The notes under the pieces are model-generated. The model had not been told where the DNA came from, searched no databases, and saw only the letters and a program-made list of their open reading frames with translations. Below, one piece after another: positions 49,626 through 57,896 of a DNA stretch of 64,000 nt (the first letter of the stretch is position 1; every line of letters begins with the position of its first letter). Source of the DNA: CAZSBB01 sp964605235 (GTDB lineage: Bacteria; Planctomycetota; Phycisphaerae; Phycisphaerales; Phycisphaeraceae); NCBI GenBank assembly GCA_964605235.1, contig CAZSBB010000007.1, forward strand, positions 1 through 64,000, in the 5' to 3' direction. Made by a program: the position numbers and the translations under genes.

Positions 49626-51308
49626 ATGAGCATCAATATCGGGATCATCGACTCTCGTGTGCGGAAGTTGGCGGAGGACCTGGCGGCGGAGTTCGAGACG
49701 CGGCTGAACATCAAGAACGACGAGGTCAAGCAGCGGTCCACGGCCTTCGTGTTCCTGGTTGTGAAGACGGTGCTCGACCTGCCGGATGAGGAGGCGCTGG
49801 ATTGCCTGACCGAGGGCGGGAATGACTTCGGTGTAGATGCCTTGCAGGTGGGCGATGTGGAGGATGGCGAGTTCGTGGTGACACTCTTCCAGGGGAAGTA
49901 CAAGCAGGACCTGGCTGGCGACGCCAACTTCCCACAGAACGGCGTGGAGAAGGTGATTCAGGCGATCCGGTACTTGTTCAACCCGGATTCCGAAATCACA
50001 ACTAACCCTCTGTTGACCAAGCGCGTCGAGGAGATTCGGTCGCTGGTGCGCGATGGCGAGATTCCCCGCGTGCGCGTGGTGCTGTGCAACAACGGGTTGA
50101 AGTGGCCGGCCACCGCGCAGCAGTTGATCGAGCGCGCGGGGTTCCCGCCCGAGCAAGTCAGTTGGGACTACGTCAACCACGACGAGGTGGTGCGCCTCAT
50201 GCAGGCCGCCAAGCAGGTGGACGACACGCTCCGGCTCGCGGGCAAGGCGATCATCGAAGACTTCGACTACTGCCGCGTGCTGGTGGGCAAGATTCCGGTG
50301 CGTGAGGTGGAGTCGCTGTTCAACCGGCACGGCGATTTGCTCCTGGAGCGGAACGTTCGCCGCTTCCTGGGTCTGCAAGGCAACCGCGTGAATCAGGGCA
50401 TCGCCCACACGCTTCGCACCGAGGCGGAGCGCGGCAACTTCTATTTCTACAACAACGGTGTGACGCTGCTGTGCCGGAAGTTCACCTACAACGCGCTTCA
50501 GGGCGAGAACTATCAGGTCCGCGTGGAGGGCTTGCAGGTCATCAACGGCGGCCAGACCTGCAAGACGATCCAAGGCACGCTCTCGGCTCTGACGGGGATC
50601 GAGCAAGGGTTGGAGAAAGCCTTTGTCCTGGTCCGGCTCTATCAACTCCCCAGCGAGTCGGCGGACCTGGTGCGCAGCATCACCTACGCCACCAATAGCC
50701 AGAACCCCGTGGACCTGCGCGACCTGCGATCCAACGACAGCAAGCAGAAGAGCCTGGAAACGGCGATCCGTGATCTTGGGTTTGCCTATCACCGGCACCG
50801 CAGCGAGGCATCGCTGAAACCCACCGACATCAGCAGCGGCACGGCGGCGGAAGCGGTGCTGTCGGTATGGCGTCACCGCCCACATCAGGCCAAGTTCATG
50901 GGCCGGGAGCATTTCGGCAAGTTATACGACTCGATCTTCACCGATGACCTGAACGCGGCGCAGGTGGTCATTGCCACGCTCGTGTTCCGTATCGCCGAGA
51001 ACAAACGCCGGCGTCCGCCGGCAGGCGCGCCCGACTTCGTGGCCTATGGTTCGTGCTTCCTGGCCATGCTGATGGGCCAGTATCTCCTGAGTGACCTGGG
51101 CCTCACGCTGGCCCAGCTCAATCACCTTAAGTTCGCTGATGCCAAGGCCAAGCTGGAGCAGAACGAGGAAGCCTATTTTGCGAAAGCCACGAAAGCCGTG
51201 GATGCAGCCCTCAGGAAACTCTATGGCGGGCAGACGGTATCGCTGCAGCGTCTGGCTGCAACATTCCGCCGCGGCGACCTGATCCAGGAGCTTGGGGTCA
51301 CACTGTGA
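49626..51308 (+). CDS. AIPR-family abortive-infection protein inside the BREX operon
   Basis: A 560-residue protein of the AIPR (abortive infection phage resistance) family. The core is recognisable: LLLERNVRRFLGLQGNRVNQ, FYFYNNGVTLLCRKF, LQVINGGQTCKTIQG and YATNSQNPVDLRDLRSND. The N-terminus carries a restriction-endonuclease-like pattern, GGNDFGVDAL (Asp67/Asp71) and FVVTLFQGKYK (Gln89, Lys91), similar to the D...QxK arrangement of Mrr-type PD-(D/E)xK nucleases. AIPR is not part of the canonical six-gene type 1 BREX set. Its location between pglX and pglZ with short gaps implies co-expression. A nuclease-based back-up role is inference. Confidence 0.85.
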   Translation: MSINIGIIDSRVRKLAEDLAAEFETRLNIKNDEVKQRSTAFVFLVVKTVLDLPDEEALDCLTEGGNDFGVDALQVGDVEDGEFVVTLFQGKYKQDLAGDANFPQNGVEKVIQAIRYLFNPDSEITTNPLLTKRVEEIRSLVRDGEIPRVRVVLCNNGLKWPATAQQLIERAGFPPEQVSWDYVNHDEVVRLMQAAKQVDDTLRLAGKAIIEDFDYCRVLVGKIPVREVESLFNRHGDLLLERNVRRFLGLQGNRVNQGIAHTLRTEAERGNFYFYNNGVTLLCRKFTYNALQGENYQVRVEGLQVINGGQTCKTIQGTLSALTGIEQGLEKAFVLVRLYQLPSESADLVRSITYATNSQNPVDLRDLRSNDSKQKSLETAIRDLGFAYHRHRSEASLKPTDISSGTAAEAVLSVWRHRPHQAKFMGREHFGKLYDSIFTDDLNAAQVVIATLVFRIAENKRRRPPAGAPDFVAYGSCFLAMLMGQYLLSDLGLTLAQLNHLKFADAKAKLEQNEEAYFAKATKAVDAALRKLYGGQTVSLQRLAATFRRGDLIQELGVTL

Positions 51309-51372
51309 CTCGCCCAGCAAACACTGGCGACGCTCCGGTGGCGCCAAAGTAGTGATAAGGACGGAACATGCG

Positions 51373-53718
51373 ATGGCGGATACAGCCAAGACAGCAGTCA
51401 CTCTTCTCGAAGCGTTGCAGGCGTCGCTCGCCGCGGCCTCCCGTCACGCCCCCGGCGAGGTGGCGCCGTCGGTCATCGTCTGGCCGGACGCCGACGGCCA
51501 GTGGCAGCCGCTGATTCCACAGCTTCGGGCGCTCATGCCGCATCTGCTGGTGCTGGGCGACTACAAGCCCGAGGAGCGGTGCGGGCCGGCCATCTGGCTG
51601 CGCTGCGTGATCGAGCGGACGTTGCCGGAGGTGCCGCTGCCGGAGCGCGCGGTGCCGGTGATCTATCTTCCGAACGTAAGCAGGCAGACGCTGCGGTCGA
51701 TTGAGGAATGCCCCGAGCCGCTGCTGCCATTGATCGAGTTGCAGTACCGCGGCAACGTCTGGTGTCAGCGCAACGGGAAGGACTGGACAGTCGAAGCGTT
51801 TTTGGTGTCCGAGGACTCCGCGATGGAGTTGGATGTTGCAAAGGATGGTCACACGCGCCGGGCCACGCTGGGCGCTCTGGCTCAACTGGCCGTGACGCCG
51901 CTCTCCCGCCTGCGGGGCAAGCGGCTGGAGGCGGAGGACTTCGACAAGCTGATGATCGAGGACACCCCGCGGAACCTGCTGGAGTGGATGAGCGATCCGC
52001 AGGGCGTGCGCGAGAAGTGGGATGCCGGCCAGTGGGCGGCGTTCCGCTCGCGGTGCAAGGCCGAGTACAAGTTCGACCCGGAGACCGACGGCGAACTGGT
52101 CGCCGGTGAACGCCTGGGGATGCGTGAGGCGGAATGGTTGGGCGTCTGGCAGCGGTTTGTGGAGGCGCCGGCCCTGTATCCGGGCCTGCCGGAGCTGCTC
52201 CGCCGGGCCAAGCCTTCGGGCCTGATGTTCGTCAAGGAAACCTGGCCCCGCGAGAACGACGAGGCCGAGCGGGCGCTGCGCAAGGACCTAAATCAGCTTG
52301 TCGGCAAAGCGCCCGCCGAGGCCCGTGTGCTGGTTGCCGGCCTGGAAGCCGAGCACGGCCCACGCCGGCAGTGGGTATGGGCGAAGCTCGGCGAGAGTCC
52401 GCTGGCGAAGGCATTGGCGCACTTGGCGGCACTGGTGACGCGCACCACGACGGGCCTAGGCGGCGACACGCCCAAGGCAATGGCGGACCTGTATGCCCAG
52501 AGCGGCTATCTGGCCGATGACGCAGTACTCCGGTCGCTGGCCGAGGTGAAGTCGGCCGAGGACTTCGAGGCGGTGTCGGTTGCAGCCCGCGCGCTGTACC
52601 TTCCCTGGGTGCAGGACGCGGCTGAGCATTTCCAGAAACTCGTGGCCAGCACGCCGCTGCCGGCCAAGGGCAACGGCGCCGATGGCCTGGTCGAGGCCGA
52701 GGCTGGCACATGCATCCTGTTCGTGGATGGTCTGCGCTTCGACCTGGGCCAGCGTCTGGCCGGGCTGGCACAGGACCGCAAGCTGCGCGTGAGCCAGGGC
52801 CGACGATGGGCCGCGGTGCCCACCGTCACCAGCACGGCCAAGCCAGCAGTGTCACCGGTGGCGAGCCAGCTTGCCGGTCATTGGCTCGGTGAGGATTTCG
52901 CTCCGGAGGTGGATGATACGGGCCAGCCCGCCACCACCGACCGCATCAAAAAACTCATGGCCGCGGCGGGCTATCAGTGCCTTGCCGCCTCGGAAGTCGG
53001 CCAGCCGCAAGCGGGGCGGGCCTGGACCGAATATGGCGAGTTCGACAGCCTGGGCCACAACCTCCAGGTGAAACTGGCGAACCGAATAGATGAGCAGCTT
53101 GAACTGCTGGTAGACCGGATCGAGGCGCTGCTGGCGGCGGACTGGCAGCAAATCCGCGTCGTCACCGATCATGGCTGGCTGTTGGTCCCCGGCGGCCTGC
53201 CCAAGACTCCACTGCCCAAATATCTGACCGAGAGCCGATGGTCGCGGTGCGCCTCTATCAAGGCCGGCTCGCACATGACGGTGCCGACAGCCGGCTGGTA
53301 TTGGAATCCAGCCGAGGTGTTTGCGTTCGGCCCCGGCGTCTCCGTGCTCGGTGGCGGTCACCATGAATACACGCACGGCGGCGTGAGCTTGCAGGAGTGC
53401 GTGGTCCCCGACTTGGTGTTCAGTTCGGATGTTGCAGCCCCGGAAGTTACTGTGAACATCACGGCGGTGCAGTGGCTGGGTATGCGGTGCCGCGTGACCG
53501 TCGAGCCGGCCGGCGTGTCGGCGAAAGCGGACGTGCGGACCAAGGTTGGCGACGCGGCGTCCAGCATCGTGACGCCTAAGGCGGTGGATGCTCAGGGCAA
53601 GGTCAGCCTGCTGGTCGAGAATGAATCGCTTGAGGGCACGACCGTCAGCGTCGTGCTGTTAGATGCTTCTGGCCACGTCGTTGCCAAGCAGGCGACGACC
53701 GTTGGCGGCGAGGAATAA
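51373..53718 (+). CDS. pglZ: BREX phosphatase-like protein PglZ (type B)
   Basis: A 781-residue member of the alkaline phosphatase superfamily, a core BREX protein. The N-terminal segments APSVIVWPDADGQWQPLIPQ, LLVLGDYKPEERCGPAIWLR and PVIYLPNVSRQTLRSIEECP are characteristic of PglZ type B. The phosphatase-like core has ILFVDGLRFDLGQ (Asp452) and VVTDHGWLLVPGG (Asp599-His600). A beta-rich C-terminal domain follows. The ATG at 51373 is chosen, with GGACGGA shortly upstream. brxL begins 2 bp after the stop codon. Confidence 0.93.
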   Translation: MADTAKTAVTLLEALQASLAAASRHAPGEVAPSVIVWPDADGQWQPLIPQLRALMPHLLVLGDYKPEERCGPAIWLRCVIERTLPEVPLPERAVPVIYLPNVSRQTLRSIEECPEPLLPLIELQYRGNVWCQRNGKDWTVEAFLVSEDSAMELDVAKDGHTRRATLGALAQLAVTPLSRLRGKRLEAEDFDKLMIEDTPRNLLEWMSDPQGVREKWDAGQWAAFRSRCKAEYKFDPETDGELVAGERLGMREAEWLGVWQRFVEAPALYPGLPELLRRAKPSGLMFVKETWPRENDEAERALRKDLNQLVGKAPAEARVLVAGLEAEHGPRRQWVWAKLGESPLAKALAHLAALVTRTTTGLGGDTPKAMADLYAQSGYLADDAVLRSLAEVKSAEDFEAVSVAARALYLPWVQDAAEHFQKLVASTPLPAKGNGADGLVEAEAGTCILFVDGLRFDLGQRLAGLAQDRKLRVSQGRRWAAVPTVTSTAKPAVSPVASQLAGHWLGEDFAPEVDDTGQPATTDRIKKLMAAAGYQCLAASEVGQPQAGRAWTEYGEFDSLGHNLQVKLANRIDEQLELLVDRIEALLAADWQQIRVVTDHGWLLVPGGLPKTPLPKYLTESRWSRCASIKAGSHMTVPTAGWYWNPAEVFAFGPGVSVLGGGHHEYTHGGVSLQECVVPDLVFSSDVAAPEVTVNITAVQWLGMRCRVTVEPAGVSAKADVRTKVGDAASSIVTPKAVDAQGKVSLLVENESLEGTTVSVVLLDASGHVVAKQATTVGGEE

Positions 53719-53720
53719 AC

Positions 53721-55769
53721 ATGGAACTTGATGCCCTGGACAAAATCGCAGCATCGGCCTTCGACGGTTTCCTGGTGCGGAAGGACTTGGTCCGGCGGTA
53801 CAGCCGGCAGTACCCGGTGCCGACCTATGTGGTCGAGTTCCTGCTCGGCCGCTACTGCGCCACGGTCAACGAAGCCGAAATCGCCGAGGGCTTGCAGGTA
53901 GTGGAGCGGCAGCTTACCGACCGGACCGTGCGTACCGGCCAGGAGGAGTTGTTCAAGGCCCGCGCCCGCGAGAAGGGGTCGGTGAAGCTCATCGACATCG
54001 TGAAGGCCAAGCTGGACTCGCGTAACGACTGCTTCCTGGCGGAACTGCCCAGCCTCCAACTCAACGATGTGCGGATCGACGATAGGCTCGTCCACGAGCA
54101 CGAGCGGATGCTCACCGACGGCTTCTATGCCGAGGTGACGCTTACCTACGATGCGGCCATCGCCCAGGAGAAGAACGGCCGGCCCTTCGCTATCGACAGC
54201 CTGCGGGCGATTCAGCTATCCAAGTCCGACGTGCTTAACGTCATGGCAAAGGCGCGGGGGCAGTTCACCACGCAAGAGTGGCGGGATTTCCTGATCCGGT
54301 CTATCGGCCTGGAACCGGCGGTGCTATCGGAGCGGGCGAAGATCGTCACGCTGCTCCGCATGGTTCCCTTCGTGGAGCGCAACTACAACCTGGTCGAACT
54401 TGGCCCGCGGGGCACCGGCAAAAGCCACCTGTTTCAGCAAATCTCCCCGTACTCGCACCTGATCTCCGGCGGCAAGGCCACCGTCGCCAAGATGTTCGTC
54501 AATAACGCCAGCGGCCAGCGCGGCCTGGTCTGCCACTACGATGTGGTCTGCTTCGACGAGGTGGCCGGCGTTTCCTTCGACCAGAAGGACGGCGTCAACA
54601 TTATGAAGGGCTACATGGCCTCCGGCGAGTTCTCCCGCGGCAAGGAAAGCATCCGGGCGTCGGGCAGCATCGTCATGGTGGGCAACCTCGACGTGGACGT
54701 GGAACAGCAGCAGCGGATCAGCCACTTGCTCGCTCCGCTGCCGCCGGAGATGCGCTACGACACAGCCTTCATGGACCGGTTGCATTCATACGTGCCGGGC
54801 TGGGACTTCCCGAAGGTCAATCCCCACGAACACCTGACCGGCCACTTCGGGTTGGTGAGCGACTTCCTCTCCGAATGCTGGACCCGCCTGCGCGAATCCA
54901 GCCGCGTGTCGGCGCTCCAAGGGCGGGTGAATTGGGGCGGTGCCCTGAGCGGCCGTGATATTGAAGGCGTGACCCGCACGGTCAGCGGACTGGTCAAGCT
55001 GTTATTCCCCGATCCGAGCATGCCCGTGCCAGATGAAGACCTTGAGAAGATCGTGCGGCTGGCCTTGGAATGTCGACGGCGGGTGAAGGAACAACAGAAG
55101 CGGGTACTCAAAAGCGAGTTCCGCAACAGCCACTTCAGCTACTTCATGGGCGTGGACGGCGTGGAGCAATTCGTGTCAACGCCGGAGCTTCACAGCGAGG
55201 ACCGCATCGAGAGCGACCCGCTGCCCCCCGGTCAGGTGTGGGCGATCAGCCCTGGCGGGCAGGATGCCTCGCCGGGCTTGTACCGCATCGAGGCAACGGT
55301 TGGGCCGGGCGGCGGCGTGAAGATTCTCAATGCACCAGTGCCACCGGCCTTCCGCGAGAGCGTGCGGTATGGTGAGCAGAACCTCTACACTCACTCGAAG
55401 GAACTTGTTGGCGACCGCGACCCCCGGTCCCACGAGTTCTCCGTGCAATTGCGCGCCATCGACGCCGACAAGGCCGGCGGCGGGCTGGGCCTGGCGGTCC
55501 TGCTGGCCCTGTGCAGTGGTTTGTTGGAGCGGAGCGTGAAAGGCGGCTTGATCGTAGTGGGCGCCCTGAACCTGGGTGGCTCGGTGGAGATGATCGCCAA
55601 CCCGGTAGCCATCGCCGAACTGGCGGTGGAAAAAGGCGCGGCGACGGTACTCATGCCCATCTCCGCCCGTAAGCAGCTTTTCAACCTGTCCGACGACATG
55701 GCTACGAAGGTCAGCATCGAGTTCTACGCCGATGCGGCGGACGCTTTCGTTAAGGCGGTGATTGAGTAA
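53721..55769 (+). CDS. brxL: BREX Lon-like ATPase BrxL
   Basis: Last core BREX gene, 682 residues. An N-terminal helical region (KIAASAFDGFLVRKDLVRRY) precedes an AAA+ domain: Walker A LGPRGTGKSHLFQQ (Lys234, Ser235) and Walker B VVCFDEVAGV (Asp279-Glu280). The C-terminal domain is Lon-protease-like (SVQLRAIDADKAGGGLGLAV, LIVVGALNLGGSVEMI). The usual Lon catalytic Ser is not apparent at the GGGLGLAV position, so peptidase activity is doubtful. BrxL proteins are ring-forming DNA-associated ATPases needed for phage exclusion but not for methylation. Its presence with BrxA/B/C, PglX and PglZ defines type 1 BREX. Confidence 0.95.
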   Translation: MELDALDKIAASAFDGFLVRKDLVRRYSRQYPVPTYVVEFLLGRYCATVNEAEIAEGLQVVERQLTDRTVRTGQEELFKARAREKGSVKLIDIVKAKLDSRNDCFLAELPSLQLNDVRIDDRLVHEHERMLTDGFYAEVTLTYDAAIAQEKNGRPFAIDSLRAIQLSKSDVLNVMAKARGQFTTQEWRDFLIRSIGLEPAVLSERAKIVTLLRMVPFVERNYNLVELGPRGTGKSHLFQQISPYSHLISGGKATVAKMFVNNASGQRGLVCHYDVVCFDEVAGVSFDQKDGVNIMKGYMASGEFSRGKESIRASGSIVMVGNLDVDVEQQQRISHLLAPLPPEMRYDTAFMDRLHSYVPGWDFPKVNPHEHLTGHFGLVSDFLSECWTRLRESSRVSALQGRVNWGGALSGRDIEGVTRTVSGLVKLLFPDPSMPVPDEDLEKIVRLALECRRRVKEQQKRVLKSEFRNSHFSYFMGVDGVEQFVSTPELHSEDRIESDPLPPGQVWAISPGGQDASPGLYRIEATVGPGGGVKILNAPVPPAFRESVRYGEQNLYTHSKELVGDRDPRSHEFSVQLRAIDADKAGGGLGLAVLLALCSGLLERSVKGGLIVVGALNLGGSVEMIANPVAIAELAVEKGAATVLMPISARKQLFNLSDDMATKVSIEFYADAADAFVKAVIE

Positions 55770-55803
55770 GGGACGATGCGGGTGGGTAACTAGTGCGAGC
55801 GGG

Positions 55804-56271
55804 TTATAACGCATCACGCTGCCCATCGGCCACGGCATTCAGGCGACCGGCCAAGCCAGCCAGGTAGTTTTCAACGGCTTGCCGGGAGGGGTCGGGCAGG
55901 CTACCCGAGGTTGAGTATTGGATGACGGCACGGATCCGGCTATAGCGGTCTGGTTTGCGGGCTTCAAGAAGTCGGAGCAGGATGCGCTCGCTGCCCCGTT
56001 CCACGTGCTGGCGCGCCTGCTCTTCGAGCCAGTCAGTGTAGCGTTCATTGGCTTCCTCAAACGCCTGGGCGTAGTCCTCACATTCCCGGAGCGAGCGGTA
56101 GTGGGCCGTCCGCGTGTAGCCGGCCTGCTGACAGGCTGAGGTGACTACCCCCAACTCGGCAAACGAGGCAAGGAAGCACTTCTGCTTGGCGCGCAAACTT
56201 TTGTACCGAGGATCACGCAGCCAGTGTGAGGGGGGGTGTGGTTCTTGGCCATCTTGTAGCTCCTGGCGCAC
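55804..56271 (-). CDS. Small-terminase-like HTH protein; 5' end appears frameshifted
   Basis: The protein (up to 155 residues) resembles phage terminase small subunits: RYKSLRAKQKCFLASFAELG, VVTSACQQAGYTRTAHYRSL (HTH), AQAFEEANERYTDWLEEQAR, ERILLRLLEARKPDRYSRI. The only start codon in this frame at the 5' end is a GTG with no ribosome-binding site. An ATG at 56250-56252 has a perfect AGGAG seven bases upstream, but its frame (MAKNHTPP...) is off by one and would join the gene only if the seven-C tract (56230-56236 as complement) gained one C. It is either a sequencing indel, a pseudogene or a slippage switch. It converges on brxL. Confidence 0.7.
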   Translation of the reverse strand: MRQELQDGQEPHPPSHWLRDPRYKSLRAKQKCFLASFAELGVVTSACQQAGYTRTAHYRSLRECEDYAQAFEEANERYTDWLEEQARQHVERGSERILLRLLEARKPDRYSRIRAVIQYSTSGSLPDPSRQAVENYLAGLAGRLNAVADGQRDAL

Positions 56272-56283
56272 CCATCAAGATTG

Positions 56284-56336
56284 CAGAATCCATTATATTA
56301 AACAATCATCTGAAATAATGGATTTACTTGATTCTG
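56284..56336. promoter_or_regulatory. Large AT-rich palindrome near the right end of the island
   Basis: AATCCATTAT (56287-56296)/ATAATGGATT (56315-56324) form a perfect 10-base inverted repeat. They are enclosed by CAGAATC (56284-56290)/GATTCTG (56330-56336), with TCAAG/CTTGA further out. It lies between the terminase-like gene and the detached integrase tail. It may be a promoter/operator or a recombination accessory (arm-type) site. Confidence 0.5.
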
Positions 56337-56364
56337 GTGTATGCCGCCGATCATTCCGGTGGAA

Positions 56365-56547
56365 TCAGCCACGAAGTAGCCGTCGCACCGCCTCAGCCCG
56401 TTCGGCGTCGGTCAAGGGCAAAGCCATGATTGCCCGAACCTGCTGGGCGAAGTCGCTGTCATCTGCTGCGCTTTTTGCTGCGCCTGCGGGGGCGATTGCC
56501 GGTTTTTCTGCAGTTTCAGCGGAGGTGTTGCAGTCCTGTAACGCCCA
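56365..56547 (-). pseudogene. Detached integrase C-terminus left at the right end of the island
   Basis: Read from the 16-bp core on the minus strand, this segment gives WALQD followed by 55 more codons (CNTSAETAEKPAIAPAGAAK ... FAQQVRAIMALPLTDAERAE, ending RRLLRG) and a stop. The frame relative to the core is identical to that of the integrase at the left end, which reads WALQDSNL-stop. On circularisation the integrase frame would therefore continue without interruption into these 55 residues. There is no start codon of its own inside the island; a frame starting at 56649 enters from host sequence by chance. Confidence 0.75.
56532..56547. other. Right attachment site (attR core)
   Basis: AGTCCTGTAACGCCCA is an exact copy of the tRNA-Val 3' end. 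It is followed by TTTTTT, probably the original downstream terminator tail of the tRNA gene. Between here and 56789 I see no supported gene. Confidence 0.92.
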
Positions 56548-56789
56548 TTTTTTCCCCTCTCCCGGCTCAGCACCGGGAAGCACCAAAGCGCAACCCCGCG
56601 AAATCCCCGAAAAACGGCACTTGGCCGTTGCGGGTGCGTTTGGCTGCACTCGTCTGCGTGCAGGTGCTGCACCGGTTCGTGCACCGGATTATGCAGCGCT
56701 GTGCCGTCGTGCCGGACTGCAGACCGCGTGCAGCCCAATGACCCATCACCGCGGTGTGGCCAGACCAAGGTCTTGCACATCGGCTGAGA

Positions 56790-57857
56790 TCAGACACCCT
56801 GCGGCGTCAACACCACCGCCAGGGCCTGGTCGGGTTGTTCGGTCAGGAGTTGGATTGCTGGTTCAATCTCTTCGAGCGGAAACCGGTGGGAAATCAGCGG
56901 CGCCACCCGCAGGCGGCGGTCGCCCAGCATGCGCAGCGCCAAACGCAGGTGGGTCTGCGTCGTCCAGCGGACGAAGACAGGGGGATAATCGATTTCGCCC
57001 AGTTCCCACCGCGGGTCGTGATAGCCCGGGCCGGAGCGGGCGGAACTGTGCAGATCGAGGTTGCCCATGCCCGCGCCCCAGCGTGAGGTGGTATTCAAGC
57101 CGCCCACCAGCGTAATGTGCCCCATCGCGTGGCCGTCTGGCGTGACCTTCATCATGGCCTTGACCTGCTCCAGCGCCGCCGTGCCGTCGCCGCCGATCGC
57201 CATCACCGCCGCATCAAAGCCGAGTCCTTCGGTAAACGTGCGGCAACGCTCGGCGAGATCATCGGCCGTCGGATTCGCCACGGCGTCGGCCGAATGGGCT
57301 GCCGCCGTGTCCAACCGCCCGGCGAACATGTCCCAGCCCATGACATAAAGCCCGCTGGCGCGCCCGAGCTGAGCGGTCAGTTGGCCGACGGTACCCAGGC
57401 CCACCACCAGCAGGAACTCGCCCATCTGCACCGGAGTCCGCCGCAGCGCCTGCATCGCCGTGAGCACGAGGTTCATTCCCGACGCTTCTTCATCTGTGAC
57501 CTGGTCGGGAATCGGCGCGCAGAGCATCTGCGGCACGACGGCGAGCGTGGTGTGCAGCGCGCCCGGGCCAAAGCAGGCGACCCGCTGCCCGGGCACGAGA
57601 TGTTGCACGTTCGCGCCGACGCGGAGCACTTCGCCCGCCGCCTGGTACCCCAGCGGTCGCGGCGTCTGCGGGCCGGGCGCTTCGCCGCGGCGGATGGCGC
57701 GCACCCCATTGAGCTGAGTGCCCGGGCTGATCATCGTCGCCGTGACGCGGACCAGCACCTCGCCGTCGCGCAGCCTGGGCGTCGACTCCTCCAGCATGAT
57801 GCCGCGGCCTTGTTCGTTGAGGGCGACAACCATCCGTTTTTCACTGGTGGCTAGCAT
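56790..57857 (-). CDS. Medium-chain (zinc-type) dehydrogenase/reductase
   Basis: NAD(P)-dependent oxidoreductase of the MDR superfamily, 355 residues. A GroES-like N-terminal domain (GEVLVRVTATMISPGTQLNG, RPLGYQAAGEVLRVGANVQH, VPGQRVACFGPG) precedes a Rossmann domain with LLVVGLGTVGQLTAQLGRASG. The canonical Cys-His zinc ligands of alcohol dehydrogenases are not obvious at ATMISPGT, so it may be a zinc-independent member acting on sugars or polyols. It is the last gene of a minus-strand operon beginning at the DNRLRE gene, 39 bp after the pseudopilin gene. Confidence 0.87.
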   Translation of the reverse strand: MLATSEKRMVVALNEQGRGIMLEESTPRLRDGEVLVRVTATMISPGTQLNGVRAIRRGEAPGPQTPRPLGYQAAGEVLRVGANVQHLVPGQRVACFGPGALHTTLAVVPQMLCAPIPDQVTDEEASGMNLVLTAMQALRRTPVQMGEFLLVVGLGTVGQLTAQLGRASGLYVMGWDMFAGRLDTAAAHSADAVANPTADDLAERCRTFTEGLGFDAAVMAIGGDGTAALEQVKAMMKVTPDGHAMGHITLVGGLNTTSRWGAGMGNLDLHSSARSGPGYHDPRWELGEIDYPPVFVRWTTQTHLRLALRMLGDRRLRVAPLISHRFPLEEIEPAIQLLTEQPDQALAVVLTPQGV

Positions 57858-57896
57858 GAATGCTCTCAGGGGTGTTCAGCGGGAACTGGACGTGAA

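Larger units (their letters stand above)
32481..56547. mobile_element. tRNA-Val-integrated genomic island (~24 kb) carrying a BREX defence operon
   Basis: The island is delimited by a perfect 16-bp direct repeat (32481-32496 and 56532-56547). The integrase gene abuts the tRNA. Next to it are an XRE regulator, a primase-helicase, an AlpA-like HTH protein and a planctomycete-type hypothetical protein, then the plus-strand BREX operon, a small-terminase-like gene and a detached integrase tail. No capsid, portal or conjugation genes are present, so it looks like an integrative element or phage-satellite-like island with defence cargo, not a prophage. Base composition is lower than the flanks in several segments (near 50% GC by hand count around 37.6 kb). 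Confidence 0.92.

Noticed and set aside
32481..56547. The island as a complete prophage
   Set aside because: Integrase, XRE, primase-helicase and a small-terminase-like gene are present, but no large terminase, portal, capsid, tail or lysis genes are found.
56365..56649. A stand-alone 94-codon minus-strand gene across the right island end
   Set aside because: Its start lies in host DNA outside attR, and the in-frame continuity with the integrase core shows that the island part is the detached integrase tail.
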